Below, piece by piece: positions 35,991-49,600 of a DNA stretch of 64,000 bases. Both the position numbers and the translations under genes were made by a program. The notes beneath the pieces were generated by a model that ran no database searches, was not told the DNA's origin, and saw only the letters and a list, made by a program, of their open reading frames with translations. Position 1 is the stretch's first letter. Each line of letters starts with the position of its first letter. The stretch spans positions 5,550,576 through 5,614,575 of the forward strand of contig NC_059278.1 in the NCBI RefSeq assembly GCF_017591435.1, written 5' to 3'. The DNA is from Portunus trituberculatus. Lineage: Eukaryota > Arthropoda > Malacostraca > Decapoda > Portunidae.

Positions 35991-36355
35991 GTCCTGTGTG
36001 TGTGTGTGTGTGTGTGTGTCTTTATATAGCTTTTAAAATCATATTAACAAAGAAATCAATGCATTAATTTATAGAAAAGCAATCTCCCCAAGAAAAGCAT
36101 CATATTTTGCAGTTTATTACTTGTCTCTGAAGAAAAGATGTATTTACCTGTTCTTGTGCTACATAATCTTTTTCCTGTGCTTAAATTATCTGAAATTTAG
36201 TTAAGTAAGAGGCTTAATATAAAAAAAAACCTACTGAAGATGATACATGCCCATAGATATATATCTGTTTGCTTAGTGCTAATTTTAGGATACTTCATCA
36301 GCTGACTAACTTGCTGTAGATGCGCAGGAATGAATAATTCTATTTTTGTTTACCA

Positions 36356-36392
<37 letters not shown>

Positions 36393-36454
36393 ATATTTTT
36401 TTTTACTACAGAACTCTTAACATTGGATAATTTTGCATATTGGTTGTCTTGCAG

Positions 36455-36612
36455 AAGAACAGGTGCTTGGCTCTGGGATTCCACTTTGCCCTTTAACCTT
36501 GCCAACCTACGGGAATGTCAGCGCCTTAGTGAGGCCAAGATGTACTACCATCCTCTTTACTCAGGCAAGCCCCCATTTTGTCATCCCATGTTTACTGAAT
36601 TGAATTCTGTGG
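36455..36612 (+). CDS. SGNH/PC-esterase-like gene, exon 7 (copy 3, intact)
   Basis: Same acceptor, reading frame and donor as the copy 2 exon at 24801-24958. The encoded peptide is identical. Confidence 0.7.
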
Positions 36613-36782
36613 GTTTCCAAGTACCCTTAACAATGACTCATTATTTGTATTAATGAAATTACTGCGCTGAAATGAAAAACATTTTGATATGCTCCATGTC
36701 ATATGTTTCTATGTACGTATATTGTACATCAGCTTAATCTATTCTTCTGTAGTTTATATCTATGAAGTATAAGAGAATTTCT

Positions 36783-36996
36783 TTAACCCCTTCAGTACTG
36801 GGACACATTTTTACTTTGAGATTTGTGGATGATTAGATAATTTTATTGACATTAGGAAGTGTCTAAGATGGTCAAAAGAATAATGGCCACAGTCTTCACT
36901 ATTTTAATCCCCCACCTAAGTTTCTGAAGCCGTAAAAAATCACCAAATAGTAAGCAGAATGAATATGGAAACACGTCAAAGTACTGAAGGGGTTAA
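36783..36996. mobile_element. piggyBac-type MITE, copy 3
   Basis: TTAA ends and CCCCTTCAGTACT inverted termini as in copy 2. It occupies the same place relative to exon 7, so it spread with the unit and not by a separate insertion. Confidence 0.85.
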
Positions 36997-37479
36997 AAGA
37001 AAACTATTCCTATATCATGTCTTGGCCATTTCTATAGTCTGTTGCATTGGATGAGCAGCAATGAGTAAACACACAAGGTTGGAAAAATGCCAGTTGGTTG
37101 TCTTGCATTTCATCTTTCATAGACTTTCATAGAAGATTTCTAGAAGAGAATGACTACACCTATGACTCTAGCTCTCTGCATAGTCACTAAAACTAAGTTC
37201 TTATGTCAATGGTCATTGTGGTCAAGGCAGGTATCTTCAATTATGGCTGTAAGGTCCTTCTATCTTTAACTCTTCCTCACTCTATCCAATTTTCTTTCAG
37301 AAAGAACTATTCTGACTATTATGATGTATTCGAGAATACATGAATGAATAGAATTGTGGCTATATACTACTAGAGTATAGCAAGTAAAGTTTTTTGTTTA
37401 AGAAAGAACATTTATTAAGATGATAGTGTAGCAAAGACCTCAGCTCCAACACTGTTCAATCCACTCCATCAATATGCAG

Positions 37480-37610
37480 GTCGTTGGTGGAACTGTTTCG
37501 ACATGCATCATGCCTCTTATGAGACCAACAGTGTGGAGATACAGATGCTGCTGAACCTGCTGTGTAATGCCCACCTCAACACCCCTGCCCAATATTGCTG
37601 TTCCATGTGA
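37480..37610 (+). CDS. SGNH/PC-esterase-like gene, terminal exon 8 (copy 3, intact)
   Basis: Identical in coding content to 25826-25956: RWWNCFDMHHASYETNSV and a stop at 37608-37610. AATAAA follows at 37791-37796. Confidence 0.75.
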
Positions 37611-37796
37611 TACATCTTATTCTCTACCCTTCACCCATTGTCCAGGAGCTGTACTCTTACAATTCAAGGTATACCTGTGATATTGAGAAAGTTTGAAAAC
37701 TGCCTGTCTATATATGAAGGCCAGCAATCACCCACACACACACTTTCACATTTACTGCCATGATGGTTAATGGTGGAAAAGAGGGAGGTAAATAAA

Positions 37797-40700
37797 GTTG
37801 TATGTGTTATGCTTCTGTACACCAGCTTTTTTATGTTGACACTGACAGTGTATGCACAAATTGGCATATGAAGTAAACCATCTCGTATGAAGTAACAATT
37901 CACCACTTGGTGTGAGTGAATGGTCAATAATATGAGCTCTGAGGTCTCTGAGGTCTATCTGTAGGAAACATCATCAGGCTGGGTGACTGGCAGATGGCCA
38001 GTATGTAGAGACTGATTTAGTATTACTGGCAATATCAGTTTCATACCTAAGCCTCTGAAAAAATGGCACTGGTTCAATATGGCCAACTGTTATCAATATT
38101 GCAGATATAGAAAACATTCCTGGTGAGACACCCAATGGAGACAAAACGCAAGAAATAAAAGTCTTCTGCATGACCACAACACCAGACATCTGTCTTTCCA
38201 TCACCAAGAACTTTACTGAGCACCACAACACCATATTTTAGTTAGCAGTTGTCTTGCACATATCTCAGGTCTGTGTGGGTGTCTGCTTTTTTCATATGGC
38301 TACAGTGAAGCTAAACCTAAATTCCACTACTTCTAATTATGATGCGTCTTTATTGCTTTTCTCACACTTGCAATTTCTACACCTCCTTCACTCCTATAAG
38401 ATTTAAAAGCGATTCCTGCAGTACTAAAGCTTAAGGTCTAACCTGCAATATTTACCCCACATCTCCCCCTCTCCTTCACATCTGCTGTTACACCCACAAG
38501 ATCTAATCTTTATATGTAATACTACTTAATACACATCTGTTCTTTTCCACACACTTACCACACTACAAAATTTGTGGTTTACTGCAATGTTTAGCCAACA
38601 CAATAAATCTGTAGTAAATTGTTCAGTGACTAATACAGTAGTATATAATTCAGTGACTGATACAGATTATACAGAAGTACTTAAGCTAATAATAAATAAA
38701 AGTTCCAAAGATATACTAGAAGAATCAGTAAAGTAAACTGAATCAAAATTAGATAACTCATCTTAGCTGTGATTCACACATCTTACCTGCCATGCCTCTA
38801 ATAGTCACCACAATGGCTCTCTTAATAGCCCCTACCATACCCAATCTTTTTCCATTTTACTTTCTAACATTCACACTTCCTGTCATTGTACTACTTTGTC
38901 CAGTGAGATGTATGGTTAGTGTCTCACCTCTTTCATATAAGGAGTATGAACAGGAAGTTGTAGTGCAATGTTTTGTTATGCCTGTGGTTAGATGACAGGG
39001 TTGATGGAAGCTTGCCATGTTGTTTTAGTAGAAAATCCCAAAGGAAGAAAAAATATATCATAAGGCTACTTTATAGCTTTCAGGAATGTACATTTTCAGT
39101 GATGATGGCACTATGACTAACAATTAACCTTTTTTTGTTCTTTCCCATATAGGAAAGAGAAAGGAGGTGCCCGTCAACCCTGTCTTCAAGTAAAGTTTCC
39201 TGCCTGTCTGAATGGGTCTTCCTTCATTATTTTGGGTGCAGCTCTGTCAACCCTACATGTGGAGTTCCTGACAAGAGTAAGGTGACAGCTTTTGTCATGT
39301 TGAAGATGGAGCTGTGATACAAGAGTAAGGTGACAGCTTTTGTCATGTTGAAGATGGAGCTGTGATATACATACTATCTTGGATGCCTCAGAAATTGTTC
39401 ATGATATTGATTTTTAATGAATAATTACTGAATAAGAGTTTCATCTGTGTTCTAGCTTTGTTATAAAGATTGTATAGGTTAGGAAAAAGTATAGAAAAAA
39501 TGTATACATATGTATATATAATTTAAGATAAAGCTGTTAATGTTCTAGCTCTTATTTTCCATAGTGAAAGAGGAAGGACCCTCAGAAATAGACTAGGTTT
39601 AAGGTAAATTTTGCACAGAGGACTTGTCCCTCCCAAGCAGGGAGGGGTCAGCACTCATTCCTGACCCTCCCCCATTAAGGGAGAGGGATGCATCCTCAAT
39701 GTGCAAAACTCACCTTAAACTTAGTCTATTTCTGAGAGTCCTTCCTCCTTCACTGGAAAATAATAGCTAGAACATCAACAGCTTTATTTATAGATATAAA
39801 CTTTCATTTCAACTCGTGATGCTAAAGACTACTTTAGTATAGTATTCTGACAATGACACTGGGGAGGATGGCAGTGGTTGCATGGACAGAACCAGAGAAA
39901 AAGCTGAGAAGAGTAGGGGCTGCAAACATTGGAGGTAAATCCTTCTCTAGGCAAGGCCTTTGTCCCAGTTGGGGCCTATCTAAAATATTGCTTTATCTAC
40001 CAGTATCCATGATGATCAGTGATCTACTAGGAATAATGTATAGAGGTTTGCTGAATTCATAGTGCCTTCTTGAACCTGCTTCTTGATCTGATAAAGTAAA
40101 AAGTTTCTTGATACATCTAAAACCCCTTCTTGATCTGATAAAGTAAGTTTCTTGATACATCTAAAACCAATCATCAATTTTTCAGCCAAGTAAGTCTCAC
40201 TGACCAGCACGTCTTGTTCAAATAATTTTAAGTTGTAAACATTCATAACCATATTCTTTGAGAGACTGCCAAATACAAATATACATTGCTGGCTGTCAGC
40301 AACCTCTTCATCCCTGTTGTCCTGCTTATCACTAGCATCCCACTGTGCAAAGATACTATGCTAACGACTGTCTTAGATATGCTTGAAAACAATAAACTAT
40401 TCATTAAAAATTATATACAATATCTAATAGGAAAATGCATTGTGGGATGAATTAAGAATGATATACAATATTTAATATAAAATAGTAGCTATATAAGAAA
40501 ATGCATCATGGGATGAGAGTAACATGAGTGTTCCAGTGTATTTGCTGTGACAGAGAATTAAGAATGGAAGGCAGGAAAATACCACTGCTAAGTACTGGGA
40601 TTGCAAGTCCCTGCCTTGTCCAGCACTGCCGTTTCTTGCTACACTTCCCACCTGGAAAAACATTACATGATTTTTTTGACACCCATACTGAAAGTTGTAA

Positions 40701-42362
40701 TACACCCATACTGAAAGTTGTAATACAATAAGGAATGAAATATGTTATTATCTTTTACCACTAAGTGATGTATATAATATACAAATTGATGTGGCAAAAA
40801 TGTGCCTGTTACCACACCATCTGGACTGAAGGCATTGATCTACGTAGTGGCAGGGTCTCGTTCAAACTCCTCGAGACATGATCTGTACGTTTTACCTCAA
40901 ATGGGTCACAGGCTCTGTGCAACAGCTTATCTCATTCTCTTAGAAATTCACAACCCTCTTTACTTACATCACCACATGTACTGGACTGATTTTTGTGCTC
41001 CAGTAATGATGATAATGAATCACTTTCGTACTGCCAAAGAAAATAAATGATTGTGCTAAAAAAAAAATGAAATACTGTAAAGTGCATGCTTTTACATGAT
41101 TCCCTCATCCAACTTGTGGTTGCACATATTCAACCAAATATTTGTCATCTAACCACATATTCAACCAAATATTTGTCATCATTCTTAAATATGTCTATGC
41201 CACTGAGGGAAGAGTAATGAGAAGATGAACAGGAAGTAGAGTTGAGAAAGGTGTGGCTTAATTGACACCTCACAACTTCCAGCAAATGATATTTAGGTAC
41301 CTAATGAAATCCCTTAAGTTAATATATCGCTCCAGCTAAGAATCAAGGCAGGTGAAGAAGAATCAAGTCAAGCTTCACCAAGTAGGGAGGTAAGTGTACA
41401 AAATATAATCTGTTATTTCAGTTTTCCTTAAAAATCAGAGTACCTATGTTAGGGAGAAGAATGTTCACTAAAAGGAAAAGATCGGAGTACCTATGTTAGG
41501 GAGAAGAATGTTCACTAAAGGAAACCAACAACATCCAGACTTCACTGACATCTCACATCAACTCAAGGTGCTCTTTGTTTGCAACATGGCTTGCTGCACA
41601 TTTCAACTCCAAATTTTCACGAAACAAAATAAAAGTACATACAGCACATATGTATAAAATATTTCTTGTGTGGAAGTGTGAATTCTGAATCTGAAAGCTT
41701 TACTATTTAAAATTTTCATGTTTTGTTATATTGACACAACTCAATCATGACTAGCTTATGAATGAATGATAACACCATGACTTGTATGGTTCATACTCAT
41801 CACTATAAACACAACAGCATGAACAATTTTTTTTTTTTTTTTCACTGAGCAGAGATAATGTATCATCACACAATGAACACTGACACTGGTACTCTTCATA
41901 ATACTGATTGACACTGGTAGTCTACATAATACTGGTAAATGTTGTTATGTGCATGATGAGAAATACACGATATACAAATAAATCAAAATGTCTCAGCCCA
42001 TTTTTTTATGTTTGCTGAAAGGCCATAAGCAAATAGTGCTGCAAGATAAGAACAATGTTATTGACTGTAGTGGCAAGGGACTCCATTAGAGATAGGATGA
42101 AATAATAGGAGGATGGATGACAATACAGATAAAATTACAATACAGATAAAATTACAAAGTGGAGGGAATTTTGCATCAACACAAGGTAAACAGTGTAACT
42201 AACAGCAGGTGGAGATACCACCACTAACTGACTGTCATTTATATAGGAGAAGGAAGTACAAACTATAACATGCAGAGTGAAAGCCATAGTGCTGAAGAAG
42301 CAATTGGATACCAACACGTTTCATCAACATTAGTATCAAATAAAGGCTCAAGACACCAAGAG
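37797..42362. other. Non-coding downstream sequence, copy 3
   Basis: Matches 26143-30679, including the 48-base duplication (about 39272-39367) and the foldback (39528-39788). A stretch around ACACCCATACTGAAAGTTG is doubled near 40680-40725 and is single in copy 2. No gene recognised. Confidence 0.5.
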
Positions 42363-43606
42363 TTATATATACAAACACAGATGGCTTAATGTCTGGAGTG
42401 CTAGAAGTGAGAGACTATGTATTAGAGAAAAGACCTGATGTGGTATGTATAACAGAAAAAATGTTAGGTGAAGATGTCCAATTACATTTTAAACAGCAGA
42501 GATATAGTGTTTGGAGGAGACACTGAAGAGGAAAAGCAGGAGGAGGAGTATTGATAATGACTTGAGAGGATATATATGTGGAAGAAGTACAATATGGAGA
42601 TGGACTGGCAGAGGTTTTAAGTATAAAAAAAAATAATAATAATAAATAAATAAATAAATAAAATAAATAAATAAATAAATAAAATAAGGGCATATGTGCC
42701 ACTGAAGACTGATATATGAAAGCTGGACATGCACAAAGAAATGCAAAATGAAATGCTAGTTCTTGGACAATATATTGAGAAAGTTCAGAAAAGTAGTACT
42801 TGTGGGGGATCTTAACTGCAAATTGGAAGGAAATGGAAGTACGGAAATACTTACACTGGACGATGGGGGGGAAGTGCTACAACTGGCATGATAAACACAA
42901 TGAACCATGAACCACAAGATGGAAATAGGTAAAAGAAATAAAATATCTACGTGGGAATACAAAATGGGAGAAGAGATCATAATGAAGAGGAAGGAAGAGA
43001 AAGACCTGGGAGTGGTCATACAAGACACTGATCCCAGAAAGACACAAAAATGGGTTGTTTCATTCCACTACCTAAATGAAGGAATGATGAAGAAGATATT
43101 ATGTACCTTAAGACCCCAGTTAAAATATGCAGCATGTGTTTGGTCACCGACATGAAGAAAATGTGATGAAGGTGGAAAGGATACAGAGGCTGGCAACAAG
43201 GATGGTACCAGGACTCAGAGAGTTAGACTATGAGGAAAGACTGAGGAAGCTGGGGCTGACCACATTAGAAGAGAGAAGAACAAGAGGAGACATGATAACT
43301 ATGTATAAATTGGTGAACAAGTTTGACATACTGGACAGAGAGTTGATAAAGGTGACCACAAGTAATCATCTCCGAGGACATGGAAAAAAAGCTAATAAAG
43401 GACATTTGTCTAAATGATGTCAGAAAATACAGTTTCCCGCATCGTAGCATTGATAAGTGGAATAAACTGAGCAGTGATGTAGTTGATGCGGTGTGTGTCA
43501 ATCAGATGAAAGAGAGATATGACAGGAATGGACAAGGAGACAGGTCACAGAGAGCTTAGCTTGGGCCCTGTAATACACAAATAGGTAAATACAAATAGGT
43601 AAATAC
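42363..43606 (+). mobile_element. LINE remnant: endonuclease start joined to RT C-terminus, copy 3
   Basis: Same structure as 30680-31922. The RT C-terminal frame is split at about 43150 (42907-43155 and 43127-43417) by a small loss near SPHMKKN. Ends with two AAATAGGTAAATACA repeats and an AC-rich spacer. Confidence 0.75.
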
Positions 43607-43627
43607 ACAGACACACAGACACACACA

Positions 43628-46561
43628 GGATAAGGAAGTGGTACATAAAAGAGAAGGAAGAGGAAAAAATGGAGCAAATTTAACTAAAAATGATAAGAAC
43701 AAGAGATTAAAAATGATGTATACAAACATAGATGGAATTTTATCTAGTAAATTAGAATTAAGAGATTACATAAAGAAAGAAGAACCAGATATTGTATGCC
43801 TGGTGGAAACAAAGTTAAATGAGGCAATAAAAATAGACATAGATAAAAGGTATAATATATGGAGGAGAGACAGAGTGGGTAAAGGAGGAGGAAGAGTCAT
43901 GATGATGTTAAGGAAGGAGATAGTGGTAAATCAAGTGGAGTTTGGGGAAGGAAAATCAGAAATACTGTATATTAAGATACATATTAATAAAAAGAAGTTA
44001 ACAATCATTGGAACATATGTGCCACCAAAAACAAACTCATGGACTAACCAAGAATATAAAGACATGATAAATGACACAATAAGGAGTCTTACAAGAATCA
44101 TTTAAGAAAGGAGAAAAGTGATATTAGTAGGAGATTTCAACTGTAAGGAGGTGGACTGGGAAAATTATGAAAGTGGTATGGGGGAAGAAGCCTAGAGAGA
44201 TAGATTCCTGAGCCTAATGATAGATAATTTTATGGTCCAAAGAGTAAAGGAAAACACAAGATTCAGAGGAAACGATGAGCCGGCGAGATTGGACCTAGTT
44301 TTTACAAGGGATATACAAATTAACGATGATATAAGATATAAGTGCCCATTGGGAAAGAGTGACCATATAATATTAGAAATGGATATAGAAGAAGGAAAGG
44401 AAGATAGAGATGAATCATACAAAGGAGACCAATTAAATTACGGAAAGGCTGATATTGAGAACCTCAAGAACTATTTTAAAAACGTAAACTGGGAGGAGAT
44501 GGAAAACTCAGAAACGGTTCAAGAGAAATATAACTTATTTTTGGAAATATACAAAACAGGAGTCAGGGAATATGTCCCAAAATATAGAACTAAAGAAGAA
44601 GGAAAGAAAGATTGGTTTAATGCAAGGTGTGCTAGGGCAAAGGAGAAATGAGATGGAGCATGGAAAAGGTGGAGAAGAAACAGAAATTCAGAAAATAAGG
44701 AAAACTTCAAAACAGCAAGAAATGAATATGCAAAGGTGAGAAAGGAAGAAGAAAAGAACTATGAAAAGACATTGTCGAAAAATGTAAGGAACAACCAAAA
44801 TTGTTCTACAGATTCATAAATGGAAAAATAAGATAAAAAGAAACAAAAGAAAGGTTAAAAGGAGAGAACGGAATGGTGGAAGACCCAAAAAGTATGGCAG
44901 AACTGTTAAATAGTAAATTTCAGGAAGTCTTTACTAAGGAATCCAAATTTGAAAGACCACAGGGTAATAGAGAGACTGTCCATATGAAAGAGATTAAAGT
45001 AACCAAGCTTGAAATAAAAAAGTTGATGACGGAATTAGATGAGAAGGCAATGGGACCGGATGAAGTCTCAGACAGAATACTGAAAGAATGTAGGAAAAAA
45101 CTAGCAAGTCCTATATACATCATAAAATGCTCAATAGAAAATGGAATAGTACCAGCGGAGTGGAAAAGAGCTGAGGTGGTTCCCATATATAAGAGCAGAA
45201 GGAAGGAAGAACCTTTAAATTACAGACCGGTATCACTAACTAGTGTAATATGCAAGATGTGTGAAAGAATAATAAAGAAGCAATGAATTGAGTTTCTTGA
45301 AGACAAAAAATTATTATCAAACAGCCAATTTGGTTTTAGAAAAGGTTGGTCGTGTGTAACAAATTTATTGAGTTTCTACTCTAGAATAGTTGATAAGGTA
45401 CAAGAGAAAGAGGGATGGATTGACTTTATTTATTTAGATTTAAAAAAGGCATTTGATAAAGTGCCACATGAAAGATTACTATGGAAGTTAGAGGAGAAGG
45501 GTGGCTTAAAAGGAAGCACATTGAGATGGATGAAAAATTACTTGAGGGGGAGACAAATAAGGACGATAGTTAAAGATATGAAGTCCAAGTGGAGAGCAGT
45601 AGACAGCGGAGTGCCACAGGGGTCAGTATTGGCCCCAATACTTTTTCTCGTATATATAAACGACATGCCAGAGGGAGTGAACAGCTACATAAATCTGTTT
45701 GCGGACGATGCGAAACTGTGCAGAGTCATTAAACAAAAAGGGGATTGTGAAATACTACAGGAAGATTTAAACAAGATCTGGAAATGGAGTAAAAAATGGG
45801 AGATGGAATTCAATGTAGACAAAAGCCATGTCATGGAAATGGGAAAAAGTGAGACGACGACCAGTGGGAATCTATAAGATAGGAGATGGAGTAGAACTAG
45901 AAAAAGTAAAAAAAGAAAAGGACTTGGGTGTGACAATGGAAGAAAACAATCAACCGGTAAGCAATATTGATAGAATTTTCAGAGAGACATATAATTTGCT
46001 AGGGAATATTGGATTAGCATTTCACTATATGGACAAAGAAATGATGAAGAAATTGACAAGTACTAAAATAAGACCTAGATTGGAATATGCATGAGTTGTG
46101 TGGACCCCCCATAAAAAGCAACACATAAGGAAATTGGGGAGACTACAAAAAATGGCTACAAGAATGGTTCCAGAATTTAAAGGGATGACATGAGGAGACT
46201 AAAAGCAATGGATCTACCAACCCTGGAACACGGAAGAGAGAGAGGGGATCTGATACAAGTTTATAAATTGATTAAAGGAATGGATCAAGTGGATAATGGA
46301 AAACTAATCCTGAGAGAAGAATATGACATTAGAAATACAAGATCGCATAGTAAGAAACTGAGGAAGGGAAGATGTCTGAGAGATGTTAAAAAATTTAGTT
46401 TCCCGCAAAGATGTGTTGAGGTTGAGACTTGGAACAGTTTGAGTGAGGAAGTGGTGTCACCAAAGAATGTACATGGTTTTAAAGAAAAATTGGATAAGTG
46501 TAGATATGGAGACGAGGCCACATGAGCACAAAGCCCAGGCCCTGTAAAACTACAACTAGGT

Positions 46562-46563
<2 letters not shown>
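43628..46563 (+). mobile_element. LINE-A copy 3, 5'-truncated (EN + RT)
   Basis: Better preserved than copies 1 and 2. Frame 43638-44105 gives the endonuclease start (MMYTNIDGILSSKLELRDY, CLVETKLN, PPKTNSW). 44217-44651 gives KSDHIILEMD. 44873-45286 gives RT fingers. 45368-45877 is a continuous palm and thumb with YLDLKKAFDKVPHERL, GVPQGSVLAPILF and FADDAKL. Stops remain, including TGA in place of TGG at about 45284. Ends ACAACTAGGTAAACACAC in (AC)n. Confidence 0.85.

Positions 46564-46631
<68 letters not shown>
46564..46631. repeat. (AC)n microsatellite between LINE-A3 and LINE-C
   Basis: Pure AC run between the 3' tail of LINE-A3 and the first base of full-length LINE-C. Confidence 0.95.
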
Positions 46632-46634
<3 letters not shown>

Positions 46635-49600
46635 CACCGTCGATGGCGGATGTGGTCGCTGAGCTCCAGAGCAATCATCTACAGTTACCATTGCCTAAGA
46701 GTAACCAAGGTGGGAAAGGAGCTTGTAATGTTTGTCCCGTCTCCATATAGTCATGTTAACTATTGATTAGCAAAATAATGTCCAGGGAAGGTGAATATAA
46801 ACTGTAGCCTGCGTTTGAGCCATCAGCTGAAGATTGTTTACATCTGCGCAACATGGCGGCTGTGAACTCGAAGGATGAATCAGACTTCACAGGATTTCAA
46901 GGAATAATGGAGAAGAGCATTTATGTGAAGAAAATTCTGGAGTTGGAAGGTAAAATTGAAAAACTGTTTGAAAAGTATGGGGGCCTGGAAACGAGTTATG
47001 ACAATGTAATGAAAGAGTGCGCCGATATGAAGAAAGAAAATGCAGTACTGAAAGAGGAAGTTAAGTTAATTAAAGTGAATTGCGACAAATGTGGAGAATC
47101 TTAGGAAAAGTGATGGAGAAGCAGGCTGAATGGAAAAAAAGTCAGGAAGTGGAAAGAAAGGAGGTAAATTACAAAGTTGCAAGTCTGGAAAAGGAAATCA
47201 AAGAGTCTGGAGAGAAAACTTTGGGCCTTGCTGAAATTATAGATCAACAGATCATAGAAGAGAAGATTGCTGAGAAAGTGGTGAAGGTTATTAAGTCAAA
47301 TGAGACATTGGTGAGGGAAACTGTAGACAAAAAGAGATGTGTGGTGATATTTGGTGTGGAGGAGGATAAGACACCGAGTAAAATGGAGAGAGAGAAAACA
47401 TAAAAAGGTGATAAATAATATCATTAATGTGGTGCAGGAGGAGGAAAAGACCTAGTACAAGAAATAGAGGACTTCCATAGAATTGGAAAGTTCACAGGAG
47501 AAGGTATGAGGCCAATAAGAATCAAACTTAAGTCACAAAAGGATGTAGATGAATTGGTGGAGAAGTCATGGAGGCTAGCCCAGCAGGAAACAACAAGGAA
47601 GATTTGGTTGAGAAGAGATCTCGGTGAAAAGGAAAGAGAAATGTTAAATGAGTTGAGAAAGGAGGCTTTGAAAAAAATGAAGAGAGGACAGAAGAGGAGA
47701 AGAAAGAGTTTTTCTGGAGAATCTTGGATATGAGACTGAGGAAGTGGTTCATAACCCAGAAAAGTACAGCAAGAAAGGACTAAAGAAACTTACGTATGAG
47801 CGGAATGTAATGTATTCCAACATAAATGGAGTGATATCGGGATTTTAGAACTCAACGATTACTTGAGGGACAAGAACCCAGATATTGTGGGTCTTACTGA
47901 AACAAAACTGAGAGAGGAGAAGACCTGATGATGGTTGGAGAAGGAAATATAATGTTTGGAAAAGAAATAGAGTAGGTAAGATGGGAGGAGGAGTGATGTT
48001 GCTGGTTAAAAAGATATAAAGGTGGATCAAGTGAAAGAAGGTATGGGAAAGGCAGAAGTGCTAAAGATCAGAGCAGAAACTAATGAAGGAAAAAGAGGCA
48101 CTACATAGTGGTGTACGTACCACCTAAGACAAATGCATGGTCAGTACAGGAATATGAAGAAATGATAAGTGATACAGGAACATGTCTGGAAGAAATGTTG
48201 GGTGGCTGTGAACGAACTATAATGATGGGAGATTTTAATTGTAAAGAGGTGTGTTGGGAGGACTGGTCAATGGAAGGATCAGAGACAACATGGGGAAATA
48301 CACTATTGACACTGGCAATGGAAAATGTGTTAACTCAGTGGGTCAAAGAAGATACTAGGTTTGGAGGAGAGGAGCATCGTCAAGACTGGACTTGGTCTTT
48401 AGTACAGAGCCAATGGTCATTGAGGAGATGAGGGTGGAGTGCCCTTTAGCAAAGAGTGATCATGCAGTTTTGGAGTTCAAGGTGATAGATGAAGAGAAAT
48501 CTAGAAGAAATGAAGAATATAAAGTGGGAAGATGGAATTATGCCAAGACAGATTTTGGAAACCTAAAGAAATTCTTTCAAGAGACAAATTGGATGAAATT
48601 CAAGAGTGCTAAGGAGCAAATGAAAAGTGGAAGGAATTTATAAAAATATACAAAGAAGGTGAGAAAAATTTGTACCAATAAGACAACATAGAGAAGTTGG
48701 AAAGCAGGACTGGTTTAACGATAGATGTGAAAAGGCTAGAACAAGAAAAGAGGATGCATGGAAGAGGTGGAGAAGGAAAAGACGGATTAAGCAGTGGGAA
48801 AGTTACAAAAGAGCAAGAAATGAATATGTGTTGATTAGAAGAGAAGAAAGAAAGAAACAAGAAAAGGATATAATTGATAAATGTAAAGACCAACCAAGGC
48901 TTTTTACAGACATGTGAACAACAACATCAAAAATAGAGAAAGTATTGAAAGTTTAGAAGTAAATGGAGTATGCAGTGAGGATCCCAGGAAATGGCAGAGG
49001 CTATGAATGGATGCTTTCGGAAGGTATTCACAAAGGAGACTGCTTTTGACAAACCACTGGTAATGGAACAGAAAGGGATTATGAAGGAGTTTCAAGTAAC
49101 TGTGGAGGAGATCAAGAATATGATGGGGAGTTTAGAAGTGAGAAAAGCTGTGGGACCTGATGGGGTATCAGGATGGATTTTAAGAGAATGCAGGGAGCAA
49201 CTGGCAGAAAAAGTTTGTGAAGTAATTGATGCCTCATTAAGGGAAGGTGTAGTGCCCCAAGACTGGAAAAGAGCTAACATTGTCCCAATTTATAAATCAG
49301 GTAACAAGAGAGACCCATTGAACTATAGACCAGTGTCACTTACAAGTGTGGTAGCTAAGATGTGTGAGAGGGTGGTGAAGAATAGATGGACAGACTTCTT
49401 GGAGAAAAATGACATACTTTGTGAGTGTCAATTTGGTTTTAGAAAAGGGCGTTCATGCACGACAAACCTGATATGTTACTATTCGAGGGTGATAGATGTA
49501 ATACAGGAAAGAGATGGTTGGGCTGATGGAATATATCTGGATTTAAAAAAGGCCTTTGATAAGGTACCACACCGGAGACTGATCTGGAAACTTGAAATGG

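Larger units (their letters stand above)
35927..46563 (+). repeat. Tandem unit copy 3
   Basis: Near-identical to copy 2 outside the LINE-A part. Differences are mainly one-base indels and the 23-base duplication near 40690. In the LINE-A part copy 3 has clear base substitutions against copies 1 and 2 (for example GTTAAGATGC against ATTAAGATAC near 43970). Includes (TG)n 35994-36019 and (TC)n 36359-36387. Confidence 0.9.
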